A stretch of 64,000 nucleotides of DNA, from NCBI GenBank assembly GCA_022509185.1, contig JAFLTS010000005.1:43949-107948 (forward strand), in the 5' to 3' direction. The stretch comes from Muribaculaceae bacterium (GTDB taxonomy: Bacteria; Bacteroidota; Bacteroidia; Bacteroidales; Muribaculaceae). Positions 10,506 to 20,631 of the stretch are shown here, in pieces. Within the stretch, counting starts at the first letter, position 1; every line of letters starts with the position of its first letter. The position numbers and the translations under genes are program-made. The notes beneath the pieces are model-generated. The model was given only the letters and a program-made list of their open reading frames with translations, did no database searches and was not told where the DNA came from.

Positions 10506-10536
10506 CAAAATTACTACTTAATTCCACCTTATGCAA
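10506..10536 (-). promoter_or_regulatory. Putative Bacteroidetes promoter for hemerythrin/LuxR operon
   Basis: Minus strand -7 TAATTTTG (10506-10513) with -33 TTG (10534-10536), spacer 20 nt. Confidence 0.5.
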
Positions 10537-10598
10537 TCCCTGCTTTTAGGTAATTTGAGTTCAAAAACATACCTAAGTTTAGGGTATAGTTCCTAAGT

Positions 10599-11162
10599 TT
10601 ATTTCTTCCTTACTGAGAATCCGAATTTACCAATCATTTCTCCTAAAGAATAATAAAAGCCATGGCAATATGTGATAAGATCGGCTTTATCAAGATTAAA
10701 TCTTCCGGATTGATCTAATAGATCAGAGTCAATTCTAACATTCAAAACCTCCGATATAAACATATCATGTGTACCTAACTTTATAATTTCTTTCACACGA
10801 CATTCAATACTAAGAGGAGATTCAAGTAAAGTCGGTGATTTTACTTTTTCTCCAGGCAACGGAGTTAAACCTGTCTTTTCCCATTTATTATAATCTTTGG
10901 CCGATCTTACCCCAACCCAATCTGTGGCAAAAGCCATTTTTTTAGTAGTTAGATTGATAGTATATTCCATATTCTCAACTATGAGCGGATATGAAGCTCG
11001 CTCAGGCCTGACAGAAATATAGCACATAGCAGGATCGGAACAGATTGTGCCGGTCCAGGCAATAGTGAGCATGCTCCAATTTTCAGGTCTATCTCCACAT
11101 GAAACAATTACAGCCGGTAAGGGATAAATCTGAGTACCGGGTCGCCAGGACAACTTTTTCAT
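10599..11162 (-). CDS. Flavin reductase family protein (FMN-binding split barrel)
   Basis: SWRPGTQIYPLPAVIVSCGD, MLTIAWTGTICSDPAMCYISVRPERASYPLI. Confidence 0.9.
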   Translation of the reverse strand: MKKLSWRPGTQIYPLPAVIVSCGDRPENWSMLTIAWTGTICSDPAMCYISVRPERASYPLIVENMEYTINLTTKKMAFATDWVGVRSAKDYNKWEKTGLTPLPGEKVKSPTLLESPLSIECRVKEIIKLGTHDMFISEVLNVRIDSDLLDQSGRFNLDKADLITYCHGFYYSLGEMIGKFGFSVRKK

Positions 11163-11187
11163 AAAAAGAAAACAGAATTTAAAAATT

Positions 11188-11211
11188 AAGGCCGGATAAT
11201 TTCCGGCCTTA
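11188..11211 (-). terminator. Intrinsic terminator downstream of phospho-sugar mutase
   Basis: taaggccgg...ccggcctta hairpin; the minus-strand side is followed by a T-rich tract. Confidence 0.65.
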
Positions 11212-11228
11212 TATCAAAAATAATTTTC

Positions 11229-12977
11229 TTATACACCGAGGTCAGCGAGAACTTTTTTAATTTTCTCTTCTGCCTTTTCAACACTTTCTTCATATTTGTC
11301 TTTTGAAGGGAGTTCCTCTCTTACTTCCACATAGAACTTAATTTTAGGTTCAGTGCCGGAAGGTCTTACGGAAACTTTATCTCCTGCTTCTGTGAAGAAT
11401 TGAAGAACGTTGGATGTGGTAGGGAAGTTAAGTTTAGTAACTTCTCCTGTAACCAGATTCCTACAATTAAGATCAGCATAATCCTTAATTAAAACGATAG
11501 GGCTTCCGGCCAGTTCCTTTGGAGGATTTTCACGGAAGTTTTTCATCATGGCAACAATCTCATCAGCACCGGATTTGCCAGGACGAACCACACTTACTCC
11601 TTTTTCTCTTGAAAAACCATATTCATTATAAATATCGATAAGGAGATCATAAAGAGTAAGATTTCTATCAGCAGCCCAAGCAGCTATTTCGCACATGAGA
11701 GTGATTGAAGAAACAGCATCTTTATCTCTCACAAAGGTTTCAGGAAGGAACCCATAGCTTTCTTCACCTCCACCGAGATATCTTCCTTGATCTTCCATAT
11801 TCCGCATTACATCGGCTATCCATTTGAACCCTGTGTAGCAATCAAAACATTTCACTTGATTTGCTTCCGCAATACGCTTGATGGTTTCAGTGGTAACAAT
11901 AGTCTTCACACAATATTCACGGCCTGTGAGTTTTCCTAATTCACGGTTACGTGTGATAAGATAATAGAGGAAAATCATTACTATCTGGTTACCATTAACC
12001 AGTTGGTAATTACCATTACTGTCTCTAACAACAAGACCAATTCTATCGGAGTCCGGGTCGGATGCTAAAACGAGGCTTGCCCCAGTTTCCATAGCTTTGG
12101 CGATGCCCATTGCCATTGCCTCTGAATTTTCAGGATTAGGAGAGTCGACAGTTGGGAAGTCACCGCTTTTCACATCTTGTTCGGGTACATGGATGACATT
12201 ATCAAATCCCCATTTTTTCAATGAATCGAAAACGAGCATAGATCCGGTGCCATGTATGGGAGTATAAACGATTTTCATATCGTGATGCCTTTTTATAGCA
12301 TCCGGAGAAAGGCTTAATGTATGAATATCATCCAGATATGAATTGTCTACATCTTTTCCGATAATCTCTACCAAATCCTTGTTTCTTTCAAATTTAATTT
12401 GATCAACCGATGTAATTGCATTAACATATGCAATAGTTTCCACATCATGAGGAGCAATCATTTGTGCACCGTCACTCCAATAAGCCTTATATCCATTATA
12501 TTCTTTCGGATTATGGCTGGCAGTGACCATAACACCACTGTTGCATCCTAATTTTCTTATAGCATAAGAAATTTCAGGAACCGGCCGACAATCATCAAAT
12601 AAGTATACCTTAATACCATTAGCGGAGAAAATATCCGCTGCAAGCTCTGCAAATTTTCTTGAGTTGTTTCTTACATCGTGACCAATCACCACTGAAATCT
12701 GAGGATCATCTTTAAAACAATCATTAAGATAATTGGCCAAACCCTGTGTTGCAGCTCCCACTGTATAAATATTCATGCGGTTGCTTCCTGCTCCCATTAT
12801 TCCCCGAAGGCCACCTGTACCAAATTCGAGATCTTTATAAAATGCATCAACTAAAGCAGTGGGATCTTCAGCATCGAGGAGAGCTTTAACTGCTTTACGA
12901 GTTTCTTCATCATATTGCGGAGAAAGCCATTTTTCGGCCTTTGCCTTCACCTCTTTTAAGAGTTCTTGGTTATCCAT
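11229..12977 (-). CDS. Phospho-sugar mutase (phosphoglucomutase/phosphomannomutase)
   Basis: Active-site loop TASHNPKEYNGYKAYW, metal-binding DPDSDRIG, sugar-binding GGEESYGF, SVRPSGTEPKIKFY. Confidence 0.95.
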   Translation of the reverse strand: MDNQELLKEVKAKAEKWLSPQYDEETRKAVKALLDAEDPTALVDAFYKDLEFGTGGLRGIMGAGSNRMNIYTVGAATQGLANYLNDCFKDDPQISVVIGHDVRNNSRKFAELAADIFSANGIKVYLFDDCRPVPEISYAIRKLGCNSGVMVTASHNPKEYNGYKAYWSDGAQMIAPHDVETIAYVNAITSVDQIKFERNKDLVEIIGKDVDNSYLDDIHTLSLSPDAIKRHHDMKIVYTPIHGTGSMLVFDSLKKWGFDNVIHVPEQDVKSGDFPTVDSPNPENSEAMAMGIAKAMETGASLVLASDPDSDRIGLVVRDSNGNYQLVNGNQIVMIFLYYLITRNRELGKLTGREYCVKTIVTTETIKRIAEANQVKCFDCYTGFKWIADVMRNMEDQGRYLGGGEESYGFLPETFVRDKDAVSSITLMCEIAAWAADRNLTLYDLLIDIYNEYGFSREKGVSVVRPGKSGADEIVAMMKNFRENPPKELAGSPIVLIKDYADLNCRNLVTGEVTKLNFPTTSNVLQFFTEAGDKVSVRPSGTEPKIKFYVEVREELPSKDKYEESVEKAEEKIKKVLADLGV

Positions 12978-13086
12978 AGAGAGTTTATTTAAGATGATAA
13001 ATTAAAGATCAATGTAACAAGGCAAATCTAATCAAAAAAATTGTGATAGACAATTGTGTATTGATAGAATATTCATTAAAATTTTT

Positions 13087-13094
13087 TAGATTTG
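13087..13094 (+). promoter_or_regulatory. Putative -7 promoter element (TAGATTTG) upstream of yicC-gmk-nadD cluster
   Basis: TAnnTTTG match 17 nt upstream of the ATG; the nearest TTG (13061-13063) has a longer-than-usual spacer. Confidence 0.35.
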
Positions 13095-13110
13095 CAATAA
13101 AAATAAGGTA

Positions 13111-13998
13111 ATGATAGCCTCAATGACTGGATACGGTAAAGGAAGCTTTGCCACTGAAAAACTTAAGATAACAGTAGAAATTAAATCAGTCAACAGCAAA
13201 CAACTTGACCTGATGATAAGAACCCCTTCTCTTTTTAGAGAACAGGAAACACTGTTACGCAACCGGATATCTCCAAAACTTGAAAGAGGTAAGATAGAAC
13301 TGACTGTAAGTTATCAGAATCTTTCCGAAGAGTTGCCGGTAAAAATAAATAATGAGGTGGTTAAAGCCTATAAAAAACAGATACTAAATTTAGCCAAAGA
13401 ATTAGATATAAATGCACCGGCAGACTGGATGTCCTTGCTTCTTCGTTTACCTGAATCTTTATCAAGTGAAAACCAAGAAGCTTTGGAAGAAGAGAAAGAG
13501 GCATTAATGGAGGCAGCTGAAGAAGCTGTTGACAATTTATTGAAATACAGACTTAAGGAAGGAGAGTCTTTATACTATTTCTTTTTTAGTAAAATAGAAA
13601 GGATTCGTGAATACTTAAATCATATAGAACAATTCGAGACAGGGCGAGTAAGCAAAATCCGGGAAAAAATAGAATACCAACTTGCAAAACTCACAGGTAT
13701 AGAGATAGACCGGGGACGTCTGGAGCAGGAGATGATTTTTTATATAGAAAAGCTTGATATTACAGAAGAAAAGCTACGTTTAAGAAGTCATCTCACATAC
13801 TTTGAAGAGACCTTAGGAGAACCACATGAAACAGAAGTTGGAGGGAAAGGGAAAAAACTTGGATTTATAGCTCAGGAAATGGGTCGTGAAATCAACACTC
13901 TGGGCTCAAAATCAAACGATGCAGACATGCAGAAACTTGTGGTGATGATGAAAGATGAGCTCGAACAGATCAAGGAACAAGTGCTAAATGTTTTATGA
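13111..13998 (+). CDS. YicC/YloC family endoribonuclease
   Basis: MIASMTGYGKG N-terminus, EVGGKGKKLGFIAQEMGREINTLGSKSNDADMQ C-terminus. Confidence 0.94.
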   Translation: MIASMTGYGKGSFATEKLKITVEIKSVNSKQLDLMIRTPSLFREQETLLRNRISPKLERGKIELTVSYQNLSEELPVKINNEVVKAYKKQILNLAKELDINAPADWMSLLLRLPESLSSENQEALEEEKEALMEAAEEAVDNLLKYRLKEGESLYYFFFSKIERIREYLNHIEQFETGRVSKIREKIEYQLAKLTGIEIDRGRLEQEMIFYIEKLDITEEKLRLRSHLTYFEETLGEPHETEVGGKGKKLGFIAQEMGREINTLGSKSNDADMQKLVVMMKDELEQIKEQVLNVL

Positions 13999-14579
13999 AT
14001 CAAAAGGCTGGGAAAGGTAAAATCATAGTGCTATCAGCACCCTCCGGAAGTGGAAAATCTACTATAATAAGAGAATTAATAAAAGATCCGTCTTTACATC
14101 TGGGATTTTCCATATCAGCTACAAGCCGTCAACCTCGTGGAGAAGAGAAACATGGGAAAGAATACTTCTTTTTCACGGAAGAAGAATTCATGCGAAATGT
14201 AGAGGAAGGAAATTTTGTAGAATGGGAAGAAGTTTATCCGGGGGTATGTTATGGTACATTAGAGAGTGAAGTAAACAGGATAACTGAAAGCGGACATAAC
14301 CTGATCATGGATGTTGATGTGAAAGGTGCTCTTAATATCAAGAAAAGATTTGGGAGGGATGCTGTGACGATCTTTATAATGCCGCCTGATAAAAAAACTT
14401 TAGAAGAAAGATTGAAAAATCGTGGTACAGATTCTGAAGAAACGATTAAAAAAAGGTTACAGAAATCTGAATATGAGTTAAGCTTTTCCAACCAATTTGA
14501 TCATATTGTTATTAACGATGATCTGAAAGATGCAGTTAGTAAGGTTGAAAACACGATCAAAGAATTTATAAGTAAATGA
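13995..14579 (+). CDS. gmk: Guanylate kinase
   Basis: P-loop SAPSGSGKST, SATSRQPRGEEKHGKEYFFFTEEEF. Confidence 0.96.
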   Translation: MNQKAGKGKIIVLSAPSGSGKSTIIRELIKDPSLHLGFSISATSRQPRGEEKHGKEYFFFTEEEFMRNVEEGNFVEWEEVYPGVCYGTLESEVNRITESGHNLIMDVDVKGALNIKKRFGRDAVTIFIMPPDKKTLEERLKNRGTDSEETIKKRLQKSEYELSFSNQFDHIVINDDLKDAVSKVENTIKEFISK

Positions 14580-15148
14580 AAATAGGAATTTTCGGAGGCA
14601 GTTTTGACCCTATACATACCGGCCATGCCATGCTTGCGAACTTTATTTCACAGTGTAATATTGTAGACCAGGTTTGGTTGACTGTCAGCCGAAAAAATCC
14701 TTTGAAAGAACACTCCACTTATGCCACAGAACGCCAACGAGTGGAAATGGTAAAATTGGTTGCAGCCTATTGTTCAAATGTTGAGGTTTGTTTGGAAGAA
14801 CTTAATTTACCTTATCCTTCATATACTTATAACACTTTATGCCATTTACAAAAACTTTTTCCACAAAATGAGTTTAAGATTATAATAGGGAGTGACAATC
14901 TTTCAACTTTGCATCAATGGAAAGAAAGTGAAAAGATACTTCAGGAATTTGGAGTAATTGTATATCCGAGACCGGGATATCCTTTGAAAGGTGAGGAACC
15001 TTCGGGAATGAAGTATCTTAACGGTGCTCCGGAATTCAGTATCTCTTCTTCATTAATAAGAGAATATATCTCTTCAAAATGGAACATAAATTATTTCGTA
15101 CCATTAGAAGTAGCCGAATATATTAAAATAAATAAACTTTACTTATGA
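14576..15148 (+). CDS. nadD: Nicotinate-nucleotide adenylyltransferase
   Basis: GIFGGSFDPIHTGH, SSSLIREYI. Confidence 0.95.
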   Translation: MKIGIFGGSFDPIHTGHAMLANFISQCNIVDQVWLTVSRKNPLKEHSTYATERQRVEMVKLVAAYCSNVEVCLEELNLPYPSYTYNTLCHLQKLFPQNEFKIIIGSDNLSTLHQWKESEKILQEFGVIVYPRPGYPLKGEEPSGMKYLNGAPEFSISSSLIREYISSKWNINYFVPLEVAEYIKINKLYL

Positions 15149-15672
15149 GTGACAATAAAAGCCGTTTATATGAAATAGTAGCTCTGGCAAAAGAATACTG
15201 CGAATTATGTGAAGATGCTTCATCATTTTCAAAGGGGGAATTTACAGACAGATCTTTAAATCTTTTACCCAGGATTTATTGGAATTTTTTTGATATTGAC
15301 GCAGGAGTGGCATTAGAAGATTTGGATTATTTCTCTAACTATGTAGATGAAGAATTATATGAACAGATCAGGGGGAGAATAGCAGCTGTAATGGGAGTGG
15401 ACGATATATTTCTGGAAACTTTTGAAGAAGATATGCAGTATAGTGAAACCCCTATAAGTGCTTCCATTGCAGAGGGAATGGCCGATATATTCCAGCCATT
15501 ATTCAATTTTATAAATATAGTTAAAGACTCCGAAGGAGAACAACTGGAAGATGCTTATATATCTTGTAAAGAAGATTTTGAAAATTATTGGAGCCAGACA
15601 TTGTGTAATATTCAAAAGGCACTCAATAATATTAAATATGGCCAACGCCTAAATGATGAAAATTATGATTGA
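15145..15672 (+). CDS. DUF5063 domain-containing protein
   Basis: Acidic 175-aa protein in the conserved gmk-nadD neighbourhood; family call from recognition of the sequence pattern only. Confidence 0.65.
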   Translation: MSDNKSRLYEIVALAKEYCELCEDASSFSKGEFTDRSLNLLPRIYWNFFDIDAGVALEDLDYFSNYVDEELYEQIRGRIAAVMGVDDIFLETFEEDMQYSETPISASIAEGMADIFQPLFNFINIVKDSEGEQLEDAYISCKEDFENYWSQTLCNIQKALNNIKYGQRLNDENYD

Positions 15673-16975
15673 AAGATTATTGCAATGGCTGAATGAGTCA
15701 ACCTGTAATTTTTTAGCTGTTCAAACTATAATTAAGGAGTTACAAAATTCCGGTTTTAAAGAAATCAGACAGAATGAGTCCTGGGAAATAACTGCAGGGG
15801 GGAAATATTATATGGTCAAGAACAAAAGCGCAGTTTTTGCTTTTGTAATAGGACAAACGGGAATAGATTCATTAAAAAACGGTGTTAAAATAATAGCTGC
15901 CCATACAGACAGTCCTTCACTTAAACTGAAACCAAATGCGGAAATATATGGAGACGGAGGAGTTGTTTCATTAAATGTAGAAAAATATGGAGGGGGCATT
16001 CTCTATACTTGGTTTGACCGTCCTTTGTCTATTTGCGGTAGAGTCACTGTAAGGAATGAGAATAATCTGTGCCCGGAAGAAAAAATATTTGATTTTAAAA
16101 GACCCATAGCTGTAATCCCACATCTGGCCATTCATTTCAACCGTGGAGTAAATGAAGGAAATCCCATATCCGTTCAAAAAGATATGAAACCTGTTATCGG
16201 TTATTTTCCGGAAGCAAGAATAAGAGAAGCCAAAGCCGGAAAATCGATAATAATGGAGGCCATAGCGAATGAGTGTGGAGTAGAGGCAAAAGAGATTTTA
16301 GATTATGAAGTAAATTTCTATCCCTATTTTAAGGCTCAATTATGTGGACTGAATAACGAATTTATAGAATCAGGGCGTATAGACGATTTGTCAATGGCTT
16401 TTGCCGGTCTAGAAGCATTGCTAAATACTAAAGATGAGGAAAACGAAAATATTCGGCTTCTTGCTCTTTTCGATAATGAGGAGACAGGATCGGGCACTCC
16501 TCAGGGAGCTGCTTCTCCGGTCTTAAGAGACTTATTGGAACGAATTTGTTATAAATTGGGAGGAAGCAAGGAAGATTTTTATATAGGTATAGCAAACTCT
16601 TTTATAATTTCAGCAGATGATGCACATGCCTGGCATCCTAATTATAATGAGAAATATGATCCCACAAACCATCCTGTGATAGGAGGAGGACCAGTAATAA
16701 AAATAAACTCCAACTGCAAGTATATGACAGATTCTGTGGGAGCTGCCATTTTTAAGGAATTGTGTCATAAAGCCGGGGTTAATTATCAGATGTTTGTAAA
16801 TCATTCCGATATAGCGGGGGGATCTACTTTGGGGAATATACTTACCTCTCAATTAGATTTGAGAGGTGTAGATGTAGGATCTCCAATTTGGGCTATGCAT
16901 TCAGCTGTGGAGACTGCAGGGGTCTCAGACCATCTTGATATGGTAAGAGTATTTGAAAAGTTCTGGGGAAGATAA
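15653..16975 (+). CDS. M18 family aminopeptidase
   Basis: AAHTDSPSLKLKP, LFDNEETGSGTPQGA, ISADDAHAWHPNY, NHSDIAGGSTLGNI metal-ligand motifs. Confidence 0.94.
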   Translation: MMKIMIERLLQWLNESTCNFLAVQTIIKELQNSGFKEIRQNESWEITAGGKYYMVKNKSAVFAFVIGQTGIDSLKNGVKIIAAHTDSPSLKLKPNAEIYGDGGVVSLNVEKYGGGILYTWFDRPLSICGRVTVRNENNLCPEEKIFDFKRPIAVIPHLAIHFNRGVNEGNPISVQKDMKPVIGYFPEARIREAKAGKSIIMEAIANECGVEAKEILDYEVNFYPYFKAQLCGLNNEFIESGRIDDLSMAFAGLEALLNTKDEENENIRLLALFDNEETGSGTPQGAASPVLRDLLERICYKLGGSKEDFYIGIANSFIISADDAHAWHPNYNEKYDPTNHPVIGGGPVIKINSNCKYMTDSVGAAIFKELCHKAGVNYQMFVNHSDIAGGSTLGNILTSQLDLRGVDVGSPIWAMHSAVETAGVSDHLDMVRVFEKFWGR

Positions 16976-16978
16976 TGA

Positions 16979-17010
16979 TTTGTAAAGGCGCTCTTTTTTA
17001 AATAACTTTG
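16979..17010 (+). promoter_or_regulatory. Putative promoter of trigger factor gene
   Basis: -33 TTTG (16979-16982) and -7 TAACTTTG (17003-17010), spacer 20 nt. Confidence 0.6.
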
Positions 17011-17082
17011 CAATAACCAAAAGAAAACTTTAATAAGAGCTTAATTGTTTGTTTATTGAAAGAAATAATAATAAACTAAAAT

Positions 17083-18432
17083 ATGAATATAGATTTTAAA
17101 AAGCTCGATAACGTAAATGGCGAGCTAACGATCACACTCGAAGAGAAAGACTATGCCGATAAGGTGAAGAAACAACTGAGAGAAATAGGGAAAAATCGTC
17201 CGGAACCTGGTTTTAGAGCCGGCCATGTACCTATGGGTCTTCTCGAAAAGAAATATGGAACAGCAGTTAAGTATGATGTAGTAAATAAAGCTATAGTAGA
17301 TGCGCTTTATGATTATATCAAAGAAAATAATCTGAGAGTACTTGGCCAACCGGTTCCCGATAAAGACAATGAGCTCAAAGACGGGGAAACTGAATACACC
17401 TTTAAATTTAAAGTCGGACTTGCTCCTGAAATCGATCTCAAGATAGGGAAAGACATGAAAGTACCTTACTATACTATAGAGGTAACAGATGAAATGGTAG
17501 ATCAGGAGATCACAGCGTTAAGAAAGAGGTTTGGCGTTCAAGGTCCCGGAGAAGAGACGGAGCCTGATGCAGTGATAAAAGGAGTGATAAGTGAATTGAA
17601 TCCAGATGGTTCAGTTAAGGAAGACGGTATTGTTGTAGATAACGGTATCCTGGCTCCCATACATTTCACAAGTGAAGAACAGAAGAAATTATTTGAAGGT
17701 AAACATCCCGGTGATATAGTTACTTTTAATCCGGCTGCTTCCTGCAATACTAATGTAACTGAAATGTCTTCAATGTTAAACATTGACAAGGCAGATGTGG
17801 AGAATCATAAAGGCGATTTCAATTTTGAGATTAAAGAAATAATTGTATTGAAACCGGCAGAATTGAACCAGGAATTCTTTGACAATGCTGTAGGTAAAGA
17901 CAAAGCTCATAATGAAGAGGAATTGAAAGCAGCAGTTAAGGATTTAATCAAAGATCAGCTCAAGGGAGAATCAGACTACAGATTTAGTATAGATGCAAGA
18001 AATATCATTGAAAAGAGCATCGGAAATGTTCAATTACCCGAAGAAGTGCTCAAACATTTCTTGATATCTCAAAACGAACAGCTCAACAAAGAAAATATAG
18101 ACGAGGAATTCACAAAAATTCGCTCACAGCTTGTCTGGGATTTGACAAAAGATGATATCGTGGCAAAATTCAAAATAGAGGTAAGTGAAGACGACCTTAT
18201 GAATGAAGCCAGGGTAGCTGTTTATCGTCAACTTAGTCAATATGGTCCGGCTTCACTAACTGAAGGTTTGATAGAACACTATGCCAAAGAGGTGATGAAA
18301 GATCAGAAAAATCGTGATTCTTTTGAAAGGAACGCCCTCAATAAGAAAATATACGAAACGATTAAGGAAAATGTAACCCTTGATAACAAAGAGCTTTCAA
18401 TAGAGGAATTCAGAAAACTATATACAGCCTAA
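17083..18432 (+). CDS. tig: Trigger factor
   Basis: N-terminal ribosome-binding signature GFRAGHVPMGLLEKKYG, upstream of clpP/clpX. Confidence 0.93.
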   Translation: MNIDFKKLDNVNGELTITLEEKDYADKVKKQLREIGKNRPEPGFRAGHVPMGLLEKKYGTAVKYDVVNKAIVDALYDYIKENNLRVLGQPVPDKDNELKDGETEYTFKFKVGLAPEIDLKIGKDMKVPYYTIEVTDEMVDQEITALRKRFGVQGPGEETEPDAVIKGVISELNPDGSVKEDGIVVDNGILAPIHFTSEEQKKLFEGKHPGDIVTFNPAASCNTNVTEMSSMLNIDKADVENHKGDFNFEIKEIIVLKPAELNQEFFDNAVGKDKAHNEEELKAAVKDLIKDQLKGESDYRFSIDARNIIEKSIGNVQLPEEVLKHFLISQNEQLNKENIDEEFTKIRSQLVWDLTKDDIVAKFKIEVSEDDLMNEARVAVYRQLSQYGPASLTEGLIEHYAKEVMKDQKNRDSFERNALNKKIYETIKENVTLDNKELSIEEFRKLYTA

Positions 18433-18455
18433 ATAAATTTAAAGACAATAAAGAG

Positions 18456-18496
18456 AAGTCAATCATTGTTATAATAAAAACAATGGTTGACTTTTT
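18456..18496 (+). terminator. Intrinsic terminator after tig
   Basis: aagtcaatcattgtt / aacaatggttgactt hairpin followed by ttttt. Confidence 0.65.
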
Positions 18497-18542
18497 GTTT
18501 GGCATAGTTTTTGCGAGATAGAAAATAAAAATTAATAATATA

Positions 18543-19262
18543 ATGCATAAGGATTTTAGAAATTTTGCCGTTAACCATCTTGGAGTAAGTTCAAGCATGG
18601 TAGATGATTACGTTAAAAATGTGAATTTAAGTAATCCGGGTGCTTCAATAGTTTATCCAAAAGCAGATTATATGAACCCTTATATTCTGGAAGAACGTCA
18701 GTTAAATGTGACACAGATGGACGTTTTTTCACGATTAATGATGGACCGTATAATCTTTTTAGGTACTCAGGTAACAGATACCTCAGCTAATATAATCCAG
18801 GCCCAGTTGCTTTATCTAGATTCGATTGATCCGGAGAAAGACATATCCATTTATATTAATTCTCCCGGTGGATCAGTATATGCCGGTTTAGGTATTTATG
18901 ACACTATGCAGTATGTATCAAGTAATGTGTCTACTATTTGTACCGGAATGGCCGCCTCGATGGCAGCAGTTCTTCTGGTAGCAGGGGAAAAGGGGAAGAG
19001 ATATGCTTTACCTCATTCACGGGTGATGATTCATCAACCTATGGGAGGAATTCAAGGTCAGGCTTCCGATATCGAGATTACAGCGAGAGAGATTCTGAAA
19101 TTAAAGGAGGAACTCTATCGGATTATATCGGAACATTCGGGCCAACCCTTTGATAAAGTAGAGAAGGATTCTGACAGAGATTATTGGATGACAGCTGCAG
19201 AGGCTAAGGATTACGGAATGATTGATAAAATTTTAGTGAACCCACGTCATAAGAAAGATTAA
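18543..19262 (+). CDS. clpP: ATP-dependent Clp protease proteolytic subunit
   Basis: [46 protein letters not shown] catalytic motifs. Confidence 0.97.
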   Translation: MHKDFRNFAVNHLGVSSSMVDDYVKNVNLSNPGASIVYPKADYMNPYILEERQLNVTQMDVFSRLMMDRIIFLGTQVTDTSANIIQAQLLYLDSIDPEKDISIYINSPGGSVYAGLGIYDTMQYVSSNVSTICTGMAASMAAVLLVAGEKGKRYALPHSRVMIHQPMGGIQGQASDIEITAREILKLKEELYRIISEHSGQPFDKVEKDSDRDYWMTAAEAKDYGMIDKILVNPRHKKD

Positions 19263-19263
19263 A

Positions 19264-20508
19264 ATGGCTTCTAACAGGAAGGGGCTCATATGTTCTATGT
19301 GTGGCACCCATGAAAGTGCTGCGAATCCGGTAGTCAAAGTTCTTGAAGGATTAAATCTTTGCACTGACTGTATAGCATATATTGACAACGCAAGGGATTC
19401 TCAATTAAAAAAACAACCGGATAAAGGAAAGAAAGAAGAAAAATCCGGAAAAATTCCAAAACCGAAGGAAATAAAGGAATTTCTGGATAAATATGTTATC
19501 GGACAGGATACGGCTAAAAAATATCTCTCTGTAGCGGTATATAATCACTACAAGAGAATAAATCAACCGGAAGATGATGAAGTTGATATTGAAAAATCCA
19601 ATATCATTCTTGTAGGTCCCACAGGAACCGGAAAGACTTTATTGGCCAAGACAATTGCCAAACTTCTCGATGTTCCTTTCACTATAGTAGATGCAACAGT
19701 TCTGACAGAAGCAGGATATGTAGGTGAAGATATTGAATCACTACTTACCCGTTTGCTTCAGACATGTGACTATGATGTGGAAAAAGCTGAAAGAGGTATT
19801 GTCTTCATTGATGAAATCGATAAGATAGCCCGAAAATCAGACAATCCTTCAATAACACGAGATGTTAGTGGGGAAGGGGTTCAGCAAGGTCTTCTGAAAT
19901 TGTTGGAAGGGAGTGTAGTGTTGGTACCACCCAATGGAGGAAGAAAACACCCGGAACAGAAAATGATTGCAGTTAACACCAAAAACATTCTGTTTATATG
20001 CGGAGGTGCTTTCGATGGAATAGAAAGGAAAATTGCATCACGTCTCAATACTCATGTTGTGGGATACGGACATGATGAGTCAGGAAGAAAGAAGAAAAGG
20101 GAGAATCTTATGAAATATGTTCTTCCGATGGATTTAAAATCTTTTGGTCTTATACCCGAAATTATAGGTAGACTCCCTATTCTTACGAGCCTGGATCCAC
20201 TTGACCGAGAAGCCTTACGTAGAATTTTAACTGAACCCAAAAATTCCATTATCGGACAATACAAAAAATTGTTTGAGATGGATGGAGTAAAACTGGAATT
20301 CACAGAAGAAGCCCTGGATTTTATAGTGGATAAAGCTATAGAATATAAATTAGGAGCGAGAGGGTTGCGTTCAATAGTAGAGACGATAATGGTAGATTCT
20401 ATGTTTGAAGTGCCATCAGTGAATCAGAAAGAATTCCGGATTGACCTTGATTATGTGAAAGACCAATTGGAGAGAGCTCATTTTGAAAAGACAGAGATAA
20501 AGGATTAA
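19264..20508 (+). CDS. clpX: ATP-dependent Clp protease ATP-binding subunit ClpX
   Basis: C4 zinc-binding domain, Walker A GPTGTGKT, Walker [16 protein letters not shown] pore region. Confidence 0.97.
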   Translation: MASNRKGLICSMCGTHESAANPVVKVLEGLNLCTDCIAYIDNARDSQLKKQPDKGKKEEKSGKIPKPKEIKEFLDKYVIGQDTAKKYLSVAVYNHYKRINQPEDDEVDIEKSNIILVGPTGTGKTLLAKTIAKLLDVPFTIVDATVLTEAGYVGEDIESLLTRLLQTCDYDVEKAERGIVFIDEIDKIARKSDNPSITRDVSGEGVQQGLLKLLEGSVVLVPPNGGRKHPEQKMIAVNTKNILFICGGAFDGIERKIASRLNTHVVGYGHDESGRKKKRENLMKYVLPMDLKSFGLIPEIIGRLPILTSLDPLDREALRRILTEPKNSIIGQYKKLFEMDGVKLEFTEEALDFIVDKAIEYKLGARGLRSIVETIMVDSMFEVPSVNQKEFRIDLDYVKDQLERAHFEKTEIKD

Positions 20509-20531
20509 GTCTTTCTAAAATCATATAAAGG

Positions 20532-20554
20532 AATGCCCTAAAAGGGCATTTTTT
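20532..20554 (+). terminator. Intrinsic terminator after clpX
   Basis: aatgccc-taaaa-gggcatt followed by a T-run. Confidence 0.75.
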
Positions 20555-20577
20555 TATTTTATGCATAAGAATTATTA

Positions 20578-20608
20578 TTGTATTTATTAGGATTATTGGT
20601 TAACTTTG
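20578..20608 (+). promoter_or_regulatory. Putative promoter of recQ
   Basis: -33 TTG (20578-20580), -7 TAACTTTG (20601-20608), spacer 20 nt. Confidence 0.6.
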
Positions 20609-20631
20609 TATATAATCTCTAAGGAAGCTAA

